Made by a program: the position numbers and the translations under genes. The notes beneath the pieces were generated by a model. That model was given only the letters and a program-made list of their open reading frames with translations. It was not told the origin of the DNA and searched no databases. Shown in pieces: positions 1 through 9,118 of a DNA stretch of 26,507 bases. Position 1 is the stretch's first letter. Each line of letters opens with the position of its first letter. This DNA is from Pavlovales sp. CCMP2436 (Eukaryota > Haptophyta > Pavlovophyceae > Pavlovales), in assembly GCA_026770615.1 (NCBI GenBank), contig MU631359.1:106406-132912 (forward strand), written 5' to 3'.

Positions 1-163
1 TCGCGGGTGATAAGAACGGCACTTATTTTCAGACTGAGGCTCAGTTTCTTAGCAAATTATGTACAAACAATGCTTCAATTTTGCTTAGATTACGATTGAC
101 GGGCACAAAAATGAGGCTCAGTTTCTTAACGTCACGGTTTCTTATTGCCCGCGACACCCTGTA
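1..163. mobile_element. Short MITE, Tc1/mariner-like ends, cut by window edge
   Basis: The window opens with TCGCGGGTGATAAGAACGGC. Positions 134-154 carry a near reverse complement (the inverted right end reads TCGCGGGCAATAAGAAACCG). The right end continues as ACACCCTGTA, so the inverted end begins TACAGGGTGT, a form common at Tc1/mariner-type termini with a TA target. The left TA and first bases would then lie just outside the window. Inside, TGAGGCTCAGTTTCTTA occurs twice (about 35-51 and 113-129). There is no coding capacity, so it would be non-autonomous. The inverted ends are seen; the superfamily is inferred. Confidence 0.6.
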
Positions 164-752
164 TCCGCAAACCTCGCAAAACGTATCGTAATGAAATACG
201 CACCCCAAACGTGCTTTCACTTACCCAGTGGTGTTCCTGTACCTACGCCGCCAGGCTTGAAAACGTACCCAGCACAGGCGGGCCATGCGGCCCAGCACAC
301 GGTCGAGCAGAAGCGCGCGGCCATGCTCAGGGGCTGGCTGCGCCAAGGCGGGCGCGGCGTGATGGGCGCGGCAGCGGTTGGCGTCGCGTAGACGCACGAG
401 CTGACTTCGGCGATGCCCAGGCGCGACGCCCCTCCGCCCGGCGCGGAGCCTCCCGCCCAGTCGCCGCGCAACGACGCGGGCGCTGGCTCGAGCGTTTCAA
501 TACCCAGGACAGCTGGTAACAGCTTGAATTTCGCCAGCGCCAGAAAAATAAAAATAAAAAAATAAAATAAAAAAATTGTTGCACATAGTTAAAATATGGT
601 TCAAAATTAGAATGACGTGCGCTGTGTGCGCAGCTCGCGCCGAACCAGATCTCTTTCACGGGGGCGGCTGCTATCTTCTCCCCCCGGCCACGATTACCAG
701 CAAGGGGTCTCCATCAGCCGGCTGGACAGGGTGACTCAATAGTCCTCCGTTC
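164..752. other. No supported gene
   Basis: Positions 240-510 are GC-rich and open in several frames at once. One 84-residue minus-strand frame (217-471) is Ala/Pro-rich with several Cys, but it matches no family I recognise and has no clear start context. Positions 540-600 are an A-rich stretch of AAAATAAA type. I see nothing else. Confidence 0.4.
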
Positions 753-1080
753 CGCGGCGATATCATTTTCTTTCGGGATACAAAAGAAGAAGTTGCAAAA
801 TGGAGGGCGGGGGGGTGTGAGTGATATGGAATTAGTTAGGTGAGAAATACATACAAAAATGGCATTTATTACGTTTATAATTTATCAGGATGTTCCGCGG
901 GCTCTTAACTAAATTGCTGGGAGGAGCCCGCGGCCCGGGGCTGGTTCACGGATATTCCATCGCGATATCACTCTCCTTCGTGATACAAATGAAGAAGTTG
1001 CAAAATGAACGGCGGGGGGGTGTGTGTGATATGGAATCAGTTAGGTGAGAAATACATGCAAAAATGGCACTATACAGTAC
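753..1080 (+). repeat. Tandem direct repeat, two units, period 205 bp
   Basis: Two diverged copies of a ~120-bp block lie at about 753-870 and 957-1077. Each runs from a CGATATCA-like start through GAAGAAGTTGCAAAATG, a G-run of seven, GTGATATGGAAT and GGTGAGAAATACAT, to CAAAAATGGCA. GATACAAA is at 777 in one and 982 in the other, giving the 205-bp period. No ORF is shared, so this is probably a local duplication of non-coding DNA. Confidence 0.7.
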
Positions 1081-1639
1081 TTCAACTTCTAAGAACCCGG
1101 CTGTCTGTTCTTAGACACTGCGGGGACTCGGATCCCAGCCGCGCCGCGCCCGGAGATGGGACCGTTGGGTTGTGGCGGCTCGGGTGCTAGCAGGGGGTGC
1201 TCCCCGAGCGCGCCATGTCGCCTTTGAGGCGTGCAGGTGCGGCCGTCGCGTCGCGCCCTTGTTCGCCTGAGGCGGTTTGGCCTTTTGAGACTCTACACTC
1301 GATGCAAGAATCACTTAATCAGCTCTGGAGAACAAACTTGAGACAAATGGTGACATAATGTGTACCCGACCTGTTGAATAGGATTGAATGGGATCCGTCT
1401 CCTAGGCCCAGGAGTTCTAACCGTTGATTTCAAGTTTGAGTTCGACAAAACCCCACTGGGAAAATCAGGAAAAGAATAGCTATTTGATTTCAGGGTACAG
1501 AACATACAGAACAGTTCAGCTGTCCCACGTCATTTGTTCCGTTTCGCAAGTTTTCTAAATTTGCTAAATTTAGGGCCTAAAACTTCCAATAGGGGTTGGT
1601 TGGCCCAAGAATATTTTTATCCCCATTGGTTGGCCCGCC
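1081..1639. other. No supported gene
   Basis: No coherent coding is visible. The motif TTGGTTGGCCC occurs twice (about 1597 and 1626), flanking an AT-rich spacer just before the GC-rich minisatellite, and TAAATTTGCTAAATTTA near 1555 is an imperfect palindrome. Confidence 0.4.
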
Positions 1640-2165
1640 TGCCTCATTGAGGGTCAGCACGCGCGACCGGCCGTTCCATAGCCAGCGCGCTTGCCTCGTC
1701 GCCAGCGGCCAGGCCCGCGACGGGGGTCTCGCCCGCGTGTGCACCCACCATCGCGCTCGCCTCGTGTCCGACAGCGGCCAGGCCCGCGGCGGAGGTCTCG
1801 ACCGGCCCCGCCTCAGCCAGCGCGCTTGCCTCGTCGCCAGTGGCCAGGCCCATGAGGGATGTCTCGCCCGCGTGCGCACCCGCCAGCGCGCTCGCCTCGT
1901 GTCCGACAGTCGCAAGGCCCGCGGCGGAGGTCTCGACCGGCCCCGCCTCAGCCAGCGCGCCTGCCTCGTCGCCAGTGGCCAGGCCCGCGAGGGATGTCTC
2001 GCCTGCGTGCGCACCCGCCAGCGCGCTCGCCTCGTGTACGCCAGCGGCCAGGTTCGCGGCGGAGGTCTCGACCGAGTGCCCATCCTGTGCGCTCGCCTCG
2101 TCGCCGGCGGCCAGGCCCGCGACGGAGATCTCAGTCGAGATCGAGTGCGCCAGTGCCAGTGACTG
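1640..2165. repeat. GC-rich 135-bp minisatellite with multi-frame open reading
   Basis: The block beginning GCCAGCGCGC recurs at 1681, 1816 and 1951, an exact 135-bp period, and a degraded fourth unit follows from about 2086. Each unit holds two related half-units (GGCCAGGCCCGCG...GTCTCG). Because 135 is divisible by three, frames on both strands stay open. The minus frame (1644-2240) reads Ala-rich ~22-residue repeats such as AGLATGDEASALAEAGPVET; the plus frames read Arg/Pro/Ser-rich repeats. The minus frame has the more protein-like composition, but no domain or flanking exon supports translation. I annotate it as a repeat and leave coding open. Confidence 0.7.
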
Positions 2166-2185
2166 AGTTGAATGTATCGCCGTCG

Positions 2186-2384
2186 AGCTCCGAGAGAGGT
2201 CCCGGGTGGTCCTCATGTTCGACCGGCCTCGCCCCGCCATGCGACGAGAGGGCGCTCCGAGAGAGGTCCCGGGTGGTCCTCGTGTTCGACCGGCCTCGCC
2301 ACGCCCTGCGACGAGAGGGCGAAGGAACCTCTTTCATCGTGCGTCCCCTGCGTCCCCTGCGTCTCCTGCATCTCCTGCGTCCCC
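2186..2384 (+). repeat. 68-bp tandem duplication plus 9-bp microsatellite
   Basis: GCTCCGAGAGAGGTCCCGGG starts at 2186 and again at 2254, giving two near-identical 68-bp units ending at about 2321. Positions 2338-2384 follow as a GCGTCCCCT/GCGTCTCCT run with a 9-bp period. No gene is supported. From 2385 to 2660 I see nothing else. Confidence 0.75.
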
Positions 2385-2667
2385 AGAACTGCAACCTCGC
2401 CTTCATTCAACTCCTATTTTAGCACGATTTTGCCGTTTCGTGTTTTTTCTGGCCGCTACACACCGGTTTTTTTGTTCGGACGTTGTTCAAAAGTTGGTAT
2501 GTGGCCTTGTCATGGTGTTAGCTGGGCTGTGTCCGAAGCGCAGATCGTGAATCAATGACCTCCCGCGATCCCAAGCGGTCTACCGAGTCGTACTTTTAGC
2601 AGATTTTGAAAAATTGTACTTCATTTTTTAAACTACGACTTACGTTTATAAAAAAGGCGGGCAGACA

Positions 2668-2870
2668 GTGAGGCGGACAGGTCGCGCGAACGCCCAGACA
2701 AATTGCCTGGGCGTACACGCGCAAGTGCGCCTCAGGCTGCGCCATCAGTTGCGCCGTCGAGTTCACCGTCATCGCTGTCATCGGTCGTGGAGCCGCTGTC
2801 GCTGGGTCCACGGAGACGACAAACGGCCACCCCTCGTACACCTCGGCACACCACGTTGCACGATACTGCC
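2668..2870 (+). repeat. Dispersed repeat family R200, copy 1
   Basis: This segment is similar along its length, with gaps, to 19216-19415 in the same orientation. Shared blocks include CAGACAGTG, GGCGGACAG, GAACGCCCAG, TTGCCT-GGCGT and GCGCCGTCGAGT. It contains a short hairpin (GCCCAG...CTGGGC, about 2693-2711). Copy 1 is open on the minus strand (inside a 238-residue frame, 2596-3312), but copy 2 has stops and gaps in the matching frame. A non-coding mobile repeat is therefore the simpler reading. Confidence 0.55.
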
Positions 2871-3149
2871 ATAGTTGCCACCCAGGACGAGCACACGGTA
2901 GCGGCAGCGCGAGCATTAAGCGGCAGAGAGAACATGCAGACTCAGTCTGCGCATACGAGGGTGGTGTGTTTGTGTGTACAATGTGTGGTGACAGCACATA
3001 GAAAAGTGCTGTGTCACCATGCCACCCCCTAGTTCTCGCCAGCCGCAGACGTGTTGGCCGGGTGCGTGAAGGGCGGCCCGAGCCGCCACCGCCGCCACCC
3101 ACGCCAGGTCCTGCAGACCAGTCGTAAGTCGTTGAAGTAAGAGTTAAAG

Positions 3150-3502
3150 TCGTCGTCATCGTGGTAGCCGAAGGAGGAGAAGGAGATGCCGAGGGAGCCG
3201 AAGGAGGAGAAGAAGAGGCCACGGAAGCCGCGTCGAGGGCATCGCGTCGAGGGCGCCGCGTCGAGGGCGCCGAAGAAGAAGGAGAAGGAGCCGAAGGAGC
3301 CGAGGAAATCAAAGGAGCACTTGTAGCCGTGGGAGCCGTGATTGCCGAGGAAGCCGTCGGAGCCGGGAGGCCAGTGGAGCCGAGGGAGACAAGGAGGCCA
3401 GTGAACCCGAGGAACCCGATGGGGCCAAGGGAGCCGAAGAAGATAAGGACGATGGAGCCGAGGGAGCCTAGGGCGGCGAGGGGGCCGGAACAGCAGAGGT
3501 GA
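3150..3502. repeat. GAGCCG/GAAGGAG low-complexity tract
   Basis: This is an imperfect run of GGAGCCGAAGGAG-type units. On the plus strand it reads a Glu/Gly/Ala then Pro/Arg/Glu-rich peptide (3161-3502). On the minus strand it lies in a Phe/Gly/Pro/Arg-rich frame (3029-3679). All the 'protein' character follows from the repeat, and neither frame has a recognisable domain. Confidence 0.6.
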
Positions 3503-3707
3503 CGACCCTAGCAACGCTCCCCCGGGGGGGCGCCGCGTCCTACGGGCCCCGAGCGGGACCTTGCGATCTCGACGTCGCCCGCCATTTTTTTTTTTAGCAC
3601 AGAGCCAATAAGCCACCGTAGTGCGGGTAATTCTGCTAAGTACGCTTGCCGTACTATATACACTTGTTCTACAAGGCATATAGTATTATACTTCAAGCCG
3701 GGCCGCA

Positions 3708-4640
3708 TTACTCAGCCGCGGGCGCTGCTGTAGTAGGGGCTGACCTCTGCCAGGGCCCTACGCGCTGCAGAGCAAAGCTCACCTTCCCGTACGCGCGGCC
3801 AGAATTGGCGATCGTGCGGCACGTCGGGCAGCGCTTCGCCTTTGCTACATTGCACGGCGCGACGCCACACGCGTACACGGTCTCGCACAGCACGAACTTA
3901 CTCTCGAGCTTGGCGGCCTCCTCCTGTTTCTACTGCTCGCGCAGCGCCTTAGCCGCATCTTTCTGCGCCTACGTCACGGCTAGCGTATCGCGCCGCTGGG
4001 CCTTCTGCTGCACCATGGTATGCAGCGACATAGAGCCAGACAGGCTGTAAATGCGTGTCCGCACCGGTCAATGAAGTAGCGGCTGCGCTCGCCTCTGCCG
4101 GCCTCCGTCGAATTCGAGCACCTCGCTGAGCAGGCCACATCAAGCTCATAGTGAAGTCAGCGAGCACGCGTCGATCAGCTCGCGCCTAATGAGGTCGGCA
4201 TCTCCGAAGAAGTGGAGGTGGAGGTAGACCTCGGTGCGCTTGCTCGAGCTTGGCCTCGACGGTCTTGGTGTGAATCGTCTTGAGGAAGCCCGCCGTGCCA
4301 CGCACGCCCGTGATTGGTTTCCGAAGTCTTGCTCAAGTGGTTGGTAGCCCGTGCGGTCGCCTGGCCAAAGGCCCCTCCTTCATCACTCTGACATCGCCGA
4401 GAGTCCACACGTCGGGCTTCGCTGCAAAACCGTACTTGCCGCCAGCCGCGCACCTAAAAGCGCCCGAGCCGAGCGTCAACTGTGACAGAGCATCTTTATC
4501 GACGACTGCCACTGGTACATGTGAGCAGCAGAGGCTGAACTGAGGCGGGCGGAGAGAGAAGCGGAAGGGCGACACGGCCCTCGCGACTACGCGCCCATCA
4601 CCAAGCCTTGTGCACCCCGCTGAGCACGACAACTCACGCG
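3708..4640 (-). pseudogene. Broken protein-coding remnant with C-terminal Cys cluster
   Basis: Read on the minus strand, several peptide runs look like true coding but are split by stops and frame changes. 4632-4333 contains GGKYGFAAKPDVWTLGD. After an in-frame stop, the same frame reads KPITGVRGTAGFLKTIHTKT and VEAKLEQAHR. A shift near 4230 then gives VYLHLHFFGDADLIRRELID. Further on, a heptad-like AQKDAAKALREQ...KQEEAAKLESK segment is cut by stops near 3973 and 3933. The end carries a Cys cluster (CETVYAC, PC, then CPTCRT) recalling a RING-like or zinc-binding tail. I do not recognise the family. The plus-strand frame over the same bases (3646-4050) looks like a shadow. Some breaks could be unrecognised introns. 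Confidence 0.45.
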
Positions 4641-5005
4641 ACAGCGCGCGAGACAGCGCGTTCCTGCTAAAAACGAAGAACTGCTAAAAATGAAGTCGAC
4701 TGCAAATGAAATTCATACCGTACAGCTATACGTTTTTAACGGCCATCAGCGTCATCGATTCGACCATTAGAAAAGAGATTGTTTTTGTTTTTCACAGTGG
4801 GGTTTTGCGGGTGCACTCGGCAACTTTGGCCAGGACTCGGGCACCTTTGGCAACTCAACAATATAAGTGTTTGTCAGTGATGGGCCTTCAACGCACAGGC
4901 GCAGCTGGAGGTACCTGCAGGCACGGCGGATTCACTCGCGAGAGTGACGTCGTTGTAAACCGACGATGACGGGTTTCGAGCGGAATAAATTATGAACTAG
5001 AGTGA
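4641..5005. other. No supported gene
   Basis: There are short open frames only (for example 4706-4969), without domain character. GCTAAAAA occurs twice near 4667-4690. This is the flank into which MITE-1 inserted. Confidence 0.4.
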
Positions 5006-5009
5006 GATT

Positions 5010-5429
5010 GGGTCGAAATCCGAATTAGTGGCCAGTCAGGGGGGAATCGCAAAAAAAATCCGGTGAAAATCCTTTAGAGTAAATCACGAACCGGAGGTGG
5101 TGCACAAAAATTAGTTGCGGATTCGTGAATGGGGCGGCGCCCCATTTATGAATCCGCAATTAACTTTTGTGCACCACTTCGGGAACCATGACTTTCTTTT
5201 CGCTTCCGAACGCTGAGAATCGGAAATGTTAGTTACCTTTAGTATGTTCTCGACCCCAGAGGCACACGAGAGGCACACAAATTGGGCTTCGACCCTCGAG
5301 GAGGGCTCTATTCGACAGCAGCTATCGACACTTAGCGCGCAAGGGCGAACGATGTCTACTTCTTCGACCCGGCCACCGCTTTTCTCCCTTTCCAGTGCGG
5401 AATCGCGCCACTAATTCGGATTTAGACCC
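5010..5429. mobile_element. MITE-1, 420 bp, 4-bp TSD
   Basis: The left end GGGTCGAAATCCGAATTAGT (continuing GGC) and the inverted right end GGGTCTAAATCCGAATTAGT (GGC) match with one mismatch over 23 bases. GATT flanks both sides (5006-5009 and 5430-5433) as a target-site duplication. A second copy in the same orientation, MITE-2 (25432-25879), also has a 4-bp duplication. There is no transposase, so it is non-autonomous. Four-base duplications are known for Sola and Chapaev-type transposons; I infer no more than that and cannot assign a superfamily. The 62-residue frame at 5226-5414 is not conserved coding. Confidence 0.85.
5089..5187. repeat. Internal long hairpin of MITE-1
   Basis: A near-perfect palindrome of about 99 bp. 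The left arm has GGTGGTGCACAAAA, TTGCGGATTC and ATGGGGC; the right arm has the complements GCCCCAT, GAATCCGCAA and TTTTGTGCACCAC. MITE-2 has a matching palindrome in the same place with changed arm sequence. The hairpin is therefore a retained internal feature of the family, not a chance structure. Confidence 0.85.
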
Positions 5430-5433
5430 GATT

Positions 5434-5691
5434 ATTCAGAAGTTTCTGTTAGTGTTACTAGAGTTGCCATAGAAACCCCCCAGCTGAGGTTGGAGTGAGG
5501 GAGAGAAAGAGGCATCACGAATGCACCGCTGACATGCGACCCCACGAGTGCGCATCAGCCGCTGTTCGTGTAGCACAAACCGAGCTGCCGCTACTCAGCC
5601 TATGGATGCCAGCTGCACGGCTCAGAGTCTGAGCTGCCAAGTGCGGACTCAGGCTGGGATGCCGTGCCGTGCGGCCAGCTGCGGCCAGCGC
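5434..5691. other. Intergenic, downstream of the minus-strand Cys/His gene
   Basis: No gene is supported on its own. A long plus-strand frame (5548-6585) begins here but mostly runs antisense to the better candidate at 5692-6477. It has the Arg/Cys-rich composition typical of a GC-rich shadow. Confidence 0.4.
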
Positions 5692-6477
5692 TCAGAAGGA
5701 AGCTGGCTGCGTAGCTGCAACCCGCGCGCCTGCTGGCAAGGTCCTATCCCCCGCGATGAGCACGAAGGGCACAAGCTCCACGGTGCTCTGCTCGGCGACG
5801 TCCACATCCGCCCGTCGCTCGCCGACTGCCGGCTGGGCGCCCGCGATTTTTCCCTCGTTGGTCGGGGCACCTTGTGCTGGCTGGGAGTGCTTCTCGGCAG
5901 GCTCGGAGCCGAGGCAGTCGAGCGCGACGCGTCTGATCTCGCGTTCGATCTCCTCAACCGACGTGACGGCGCGGCTGCGCGTGGTTCGCTTACGGCGAAC
6001 GTGGTCGCTGAGGAAGGCGCAGGTTTGCGCGAACTTGCACCAGCGCGAAGTGACTTCTACCTGCAGGCGGTCACGATCGGCTCGCACCATCGCGGTCTCT
6101 TCCCTCAGCGCACGCACGCGCGCGACGAGCACCAGCAGATCGTCCTCGCGCGGGCGGTGCTGCAGGTTGCAGCGGCCGCGGTGCCCGTTGTCCTTGGTGC
6201 AGTACCCGTCCCGGCAGCACGGGTTCTCCGCGCGCGGCACACGCAGTGGCGGCAGGACGTGCCCTTCCTGATTCACGGCCGGCGGCGCCGGCGGCGCCAG
6301 GTGCTCAAAGTCTTTGCTCAGCGTCAGATGGCTTGTGTTGCAACCGTCGCTGGTGATAACGACACCGGTGATCTGCAGGTGGCTGCCGTGGAGCGGCTCC
6401 TTCAGCAGGGCGCTGTCTTCGGGGCCATCAGCTGGCCCATCCTGCGGCGCCGGGCGCGGACTCCCACTCAGCTGCAT
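5692..6477 (-). CDS. Hypothetical protein with Cys/His cluster and coiled coil
   Basis: A 261-residue minus-strand frame from the first in-frame ATG at 6477. The frame stays open back to 6561, but with a GTG and no ATG, so an upstream exon is possible. Residues 87-107 carry a dense metal-binding-like cluster, CC-x4-C-x5-H-x3-C-x3-H (core GYCTKDNGHRGRC). A charged amphipathic stretch follows at about 112-142 (RALREETAMVRADRDRLQVE), then a basic patch (VRRKRTTRSR) and an acidic helix (VEEIEREIRR). The C-terminal ~70 residues are Ala/Pro/Glu-rich. No signal peptide or membrane segment is visible. The cluster followed by a helix suggests a small zinc-binding, possibly nucleic-acid-binding protein; this is inference from layout, and I do not recognise the family. 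Gene reality is favoured by clustered Cys/His and balanced charge compared with the opposite strand. Confidence 0.5.
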   Translation of the reverse strand: MQLSGSPRPAPQDGPADGPEDSALLKEPLHGSHLQITGVVITSDGCNTSHLTLSKDFEHLAPPAPPAVNQEGHVLPPLRVPRAENPCCRDGYCTKDNGHRGRCNLQHRPREDDLLVLVARVRALREETAMVRADRDRLQVEVTSRWCKFAQTCAFLSDHVRRKRTTRSRAVTSVEEIEREIRRVALDCLGSEPAEKHSQPAQGAPTNEGKIAGAQPAVGERRADVDVAEQSTVELVPFVLIAGDRTLPAGARVAATQPASF

Positions 6478-6606
6478 CGGGGAGGTCGCCCACCAGTGCC
6501 ACCAGGGTTTCGGCAGGGGCGAACCTTTCGCGTCAGAACACCTTTTAATCGCGTCGAACACCTTTTCAATCGGAAGACGCGTTAAAAGCCTTCCATAAAG
6601 AAAATT

Positions 6607-6912
6607 TCCATCCGTTCCATCCGTTCGTTACGTTCTCATCCGTTCTCATCCGTTCACTAGAACGGATGTGCGTTCCGTTCTCGTCCGTTCTCGTCCGTTC
6701 TCGTCCGTTCTCGTCCGTTCTCGTCCGTTCTCGTCCGTTCTCGTCCGTTCTCGTCCGTTCATCTTTGCGAACGCAATGAACGCATCTCTGAGAACGCAAT
6801 AAACGTATTAAACGCAATGAACGCACCCTTTAAATGTTTAGTGAACGCACTGAACGGATGGAGAACGGACGAGAACGGATGAGAACGGACGAGAACGGAT
6901 GAGAACGGATAT
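6607..6912. repeat. 10-bp repeat array folding back on its inverted copy
   Basis: The left part reads CCGTTCTCAT/CCGTTCTCGT. Positions 6675-6760 are perfect 10-bp repeats (eight full TCGTCCGTTC units). The right part (6847-6910) is the inverse, GAACGGACGA/GAACGGATGA. Between them lies a core (about 6768-6864) with GAACGCAATGAACGCA, which recurs at 7205-7297. The whole could form a long hairpin. The minus frame (6566-6826) reads an ENGRERTRTD repeat because three units make 30 bp; I do not regard that as a gene. Confidence 0.85.
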
Positions 6913-7204
6913 GCTCTACTTTGATAGAGCAGGATAACCATGGGTTGCTCCTTTTTGATCGATGCTTAAGACCGTGGAGCTCTTTTTCGATCAAGTGCAG
7001 CATAAGTTAAAACGACGTAGGTTCGTTGTGTTAACGACGTAGGATCGTTGTGTAACCCGCTGTACCTGGCCGGTGGGGCTCTTGCCTGCGGCGCAATCAT
7101 AAATTTTATCGTAATCATTATGCAGAACTGCCTACTACATTCAGAAGTGTGGAGCATTCAGAAGTGTAAATTTATCTAGGGATCGACGTAGTTGGTGTAC
7201 GACG
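6913..7204. other. Spacer between the two 10-bp foldbacks; short tandem repeats
   Basis: AACGACGTAGGTTCGTTGTG and AACGACGTAGGATCGTTGTG lie in tandem (about 7012-7053). CATTCAGAAGTGT occurs twice near 7138 and 7154. No gene is seen. Confidence 0.5.
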
Positions 7205-7577
7205 AGTTCATTGCGTTCATTTCTGAGAACGCAATAAATGTATTATACGCAATGAACGCACCCTTAAAAAATTTAGTGAACGCAATGAACGGATGGTAAA
7301 ATATTTTTAAGAATCCGTTCTCGTCCGTTCGCTTGAAAATCAGACATCGAAATGAAATCGGTTGCATCCGTTCCCATCCGTTCTCGTACGTTCTGAACGG
7401 AGACGAAGGCTAGTAACATACTCCGTTCGTATGCTCTCTTTGAACGTATGAGAACGGAAATGGAACGGAATTCGGATACGGATAAGAACGGATGAGAACG
7501 GATGAGAACGGATACACCAGATACAAAAACGGATTTCCTAAAGGCTTTTGCGCACTTTCCTAAAGGCTTTTGCGCGA
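7205..7577. repeat. Second, degraded 10-bp foldback plus 22-bp duplication
   Basis: The core at 7205-7297 (CTGAGAACGCAATAAA, CGCAATGAACGCACCC, TTTAGTGAACGCA, TGAACGGATGG) is a direct copy of 6768-6864. It is followed by scattered CCGTTCTCGT/CATCCGTTC units (7313-7400) and inverted GAACGGATGA units (7448-7515), with an interrupted pattern that suggests an older copy. At 7534-7577 TTTCCTAAAGGCTTTTGCGC occurs twice in tandem (period 22). Confidence 0.75.
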
Positions 7578-7605
7578 TTATCCCTTTTTAATCAGGGATT
7601 TGCAC

Positions 7606-8789
7606 GCAAATCGCGATTGAGACGTCTGCGGCGGCAACTCAAGACAAAATATCCGTACATTACGCGCATAAGTTCAAGATAGCCACGTGGGCCGCCCAGG
7701 CAGCCGAGAGTGCAACGAAGAAAAGCACGAACCAACCACTGACAATCACACCCATGACCAACCCACAGCTTTAAGGTAGCCATGTGGGCCGCCCAGACCG
7801 CCGAGCGGGCAGCAAGAAAATTGAATCAAAACACAGCATCAGCGGCCATACCATCTATACAATACGAGCCAATACCCCCAACGGACAGCATTGCTCAAAA
7901 CAGGGAACCATCAGCCTTACCACCTATGCAGTATGAGCCCATACCCCCAACAGACAGCATCGCTCAAAACGAAGCACCATCGGCCATACCACCTGTACAA
8001 TATGAGCCCATACCCCCAACGGACAGCATAGCCCAAAACGAAGCACCAGCGGCCATACCACCTGTGCAGTATGGGCTCATACCCCTAACGGAAAGCAGAG
8101 CCCAAAACGAGGCACCAACGGCAATACCATTTCCGCGATATGAGCCCATACCCCCAACGGACAGCATCGCTCAGTATGAGCCCATATCCCCAACGGCCAT
8201 ACCACCTATGCAGCAAGAGCCCATATCCCCAACGGACACTAGTGTACCGACCACCCCTGCCAAACGAAAACTCCTGATGCGCAACCAACCTACGAATTAT
8301 GAAGATTCATTAACAGGCGTAAACCCGACCACACCCTCCATGCAGCCTAAGCCCACCCTCAGGCCCAGCAGAGGCCAGCAACGCTTACGCACATCAAACG
8401 TGGAAAAACGCAACCAGAGACCGTCTCGAACCAAAACCTCACTGCTACCAGGAGCAGCCAGCCCCACCGAACCCAAAACAGGACCAGCCATTCCCGCCAT
8501 AAACCACGAATCCGCAGCAGGCCTGTCACGCATGCACGCACTGATCCATGACAAGTCCGTCATAGTCATGCACCACCCACGCACACTACGCTCAGCAACC
8601 AAACGGGCCCTTGAAACCGGCCAGTCACCCACGCTGTCATACCACTCGGGCGACAAAAAACCTAAAACCAAACATGAGCCAGCAAGCTCAAAAAAGTCTT
8701 CAAAACGCAAATATGAGCCAGCAAGCCCGCCACACCCCGCAACTCAAAGCCCTGCGCCCGAGACCCAACCCCGTCAAGGGGTGGGATAG
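7606..8789 (+). pseudogene. LINE 3' portion, copy A: C-terminal tail of the RT polyprotein
   Basis: The reading starts abruptly with IETSAA and HKFKIATWAAQAAES, matching the minus-strand LINE copy near 11.85-12.0 kb (IETSAA, HKFKIAMWAAQAAES). A ~99-bp internal duplication (about 7671 and 7770) restarts the WAAQ motif after a stop and frame change. An open frame then runs from 7782 to 8789 (335 residues). Residues ~22-130 hold five or so 23-residue repeats of AIPPVQYEPIPPTDSIAQNE type. The rest is basic and Pro/Ser-rich, with HPRTLRSATKRA, and ends in QGVG like copy C. 5'-truncated, so not an independent gene. LINE origin rests on copy C, which carries the RT-type zinc knuckle upstream of the same tail. 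Confidence 0.7.
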
Positions 8790-9118
8790 TTCGGGCCGGA
8801 AAATAAGCCGCGCATAATTGTGGTTTTTGCCCCCCGGCGCAAAAATCTCAACATGTGCGAGTCAGGCTAGTCAGGAGGTAATGTTTGGAATGCGCGAGGG
8901 TGGGCCGCGCTCGCAGACGGCGCTGCATTTTCAGACGACGCGAGGGAGAGCAGTGAAGGCCGGTCAGCGCGCCAGTCGAGAGTCGTCAGTTGTCGATCGT
9001 CGTGTGCCTGAACTGATCAGCGGTGGGTACGGTATCCGTGTGCTTGGGGTGAATCCCTGGATCTGAGTGTTTTTTCAAAACTTAAATCCAGCGAGATCCC
9101 CTTGGGGACGGACGTTTA
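8790..9118 (+). mobile_element. LINE 3' UTR, copy A
   Basis: It follows the stop codon directly and aligns with the 3' region of the inverted LINE copy (10480-10832, minus). Shared blocks are GGGTGGG-TAG, a hairpin (TTTTTGC at 8824-8830 with GCAAAAA at 8839-8845), GGAGGTTATTTG-like sequence, GCATTTT-AGACGA, CGGTCAGCG, TGATCAGC, ACGGTATCCGTGTGCT, and a terminal GGGACGGACGTT. A 3' hairpin conserved between two copies fits a recognition element for the LINE reverse transcriptase; that function is inferred. Confidence 0.65.

Noticed and set aside
4333..4632. Protein-kinase fragment, because LGSGAF and KPDVWTLGD recall kinase motifs
   Set aside because: The two strings are about 20 residues apart, whereas a glycine loop and the D-x-W region should be ~150 residues apart, and no catalytic loop is present.
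5548..6585. 345-residue plus-strand ORF, the longest plus-strand frame in its area
   Set aside because: It is antisense to the Cys/His coiled-coil frame, is Arg/Leu/Val-rich without motifs, and runs into the 5' flank of that gene. GC-rich codons on one strand often open the other.
6675..6760. CRISPR-like array
   Set aside because: Ten-base units directly adjoin without spacers; the context is eukaryotic.
6566..6826. ENGRERTRTD repeat protein on the minus strand
   Set aside because: Entirely produced by the 10-bp repeat; three units make 30 bp so the frame stays open automatically.
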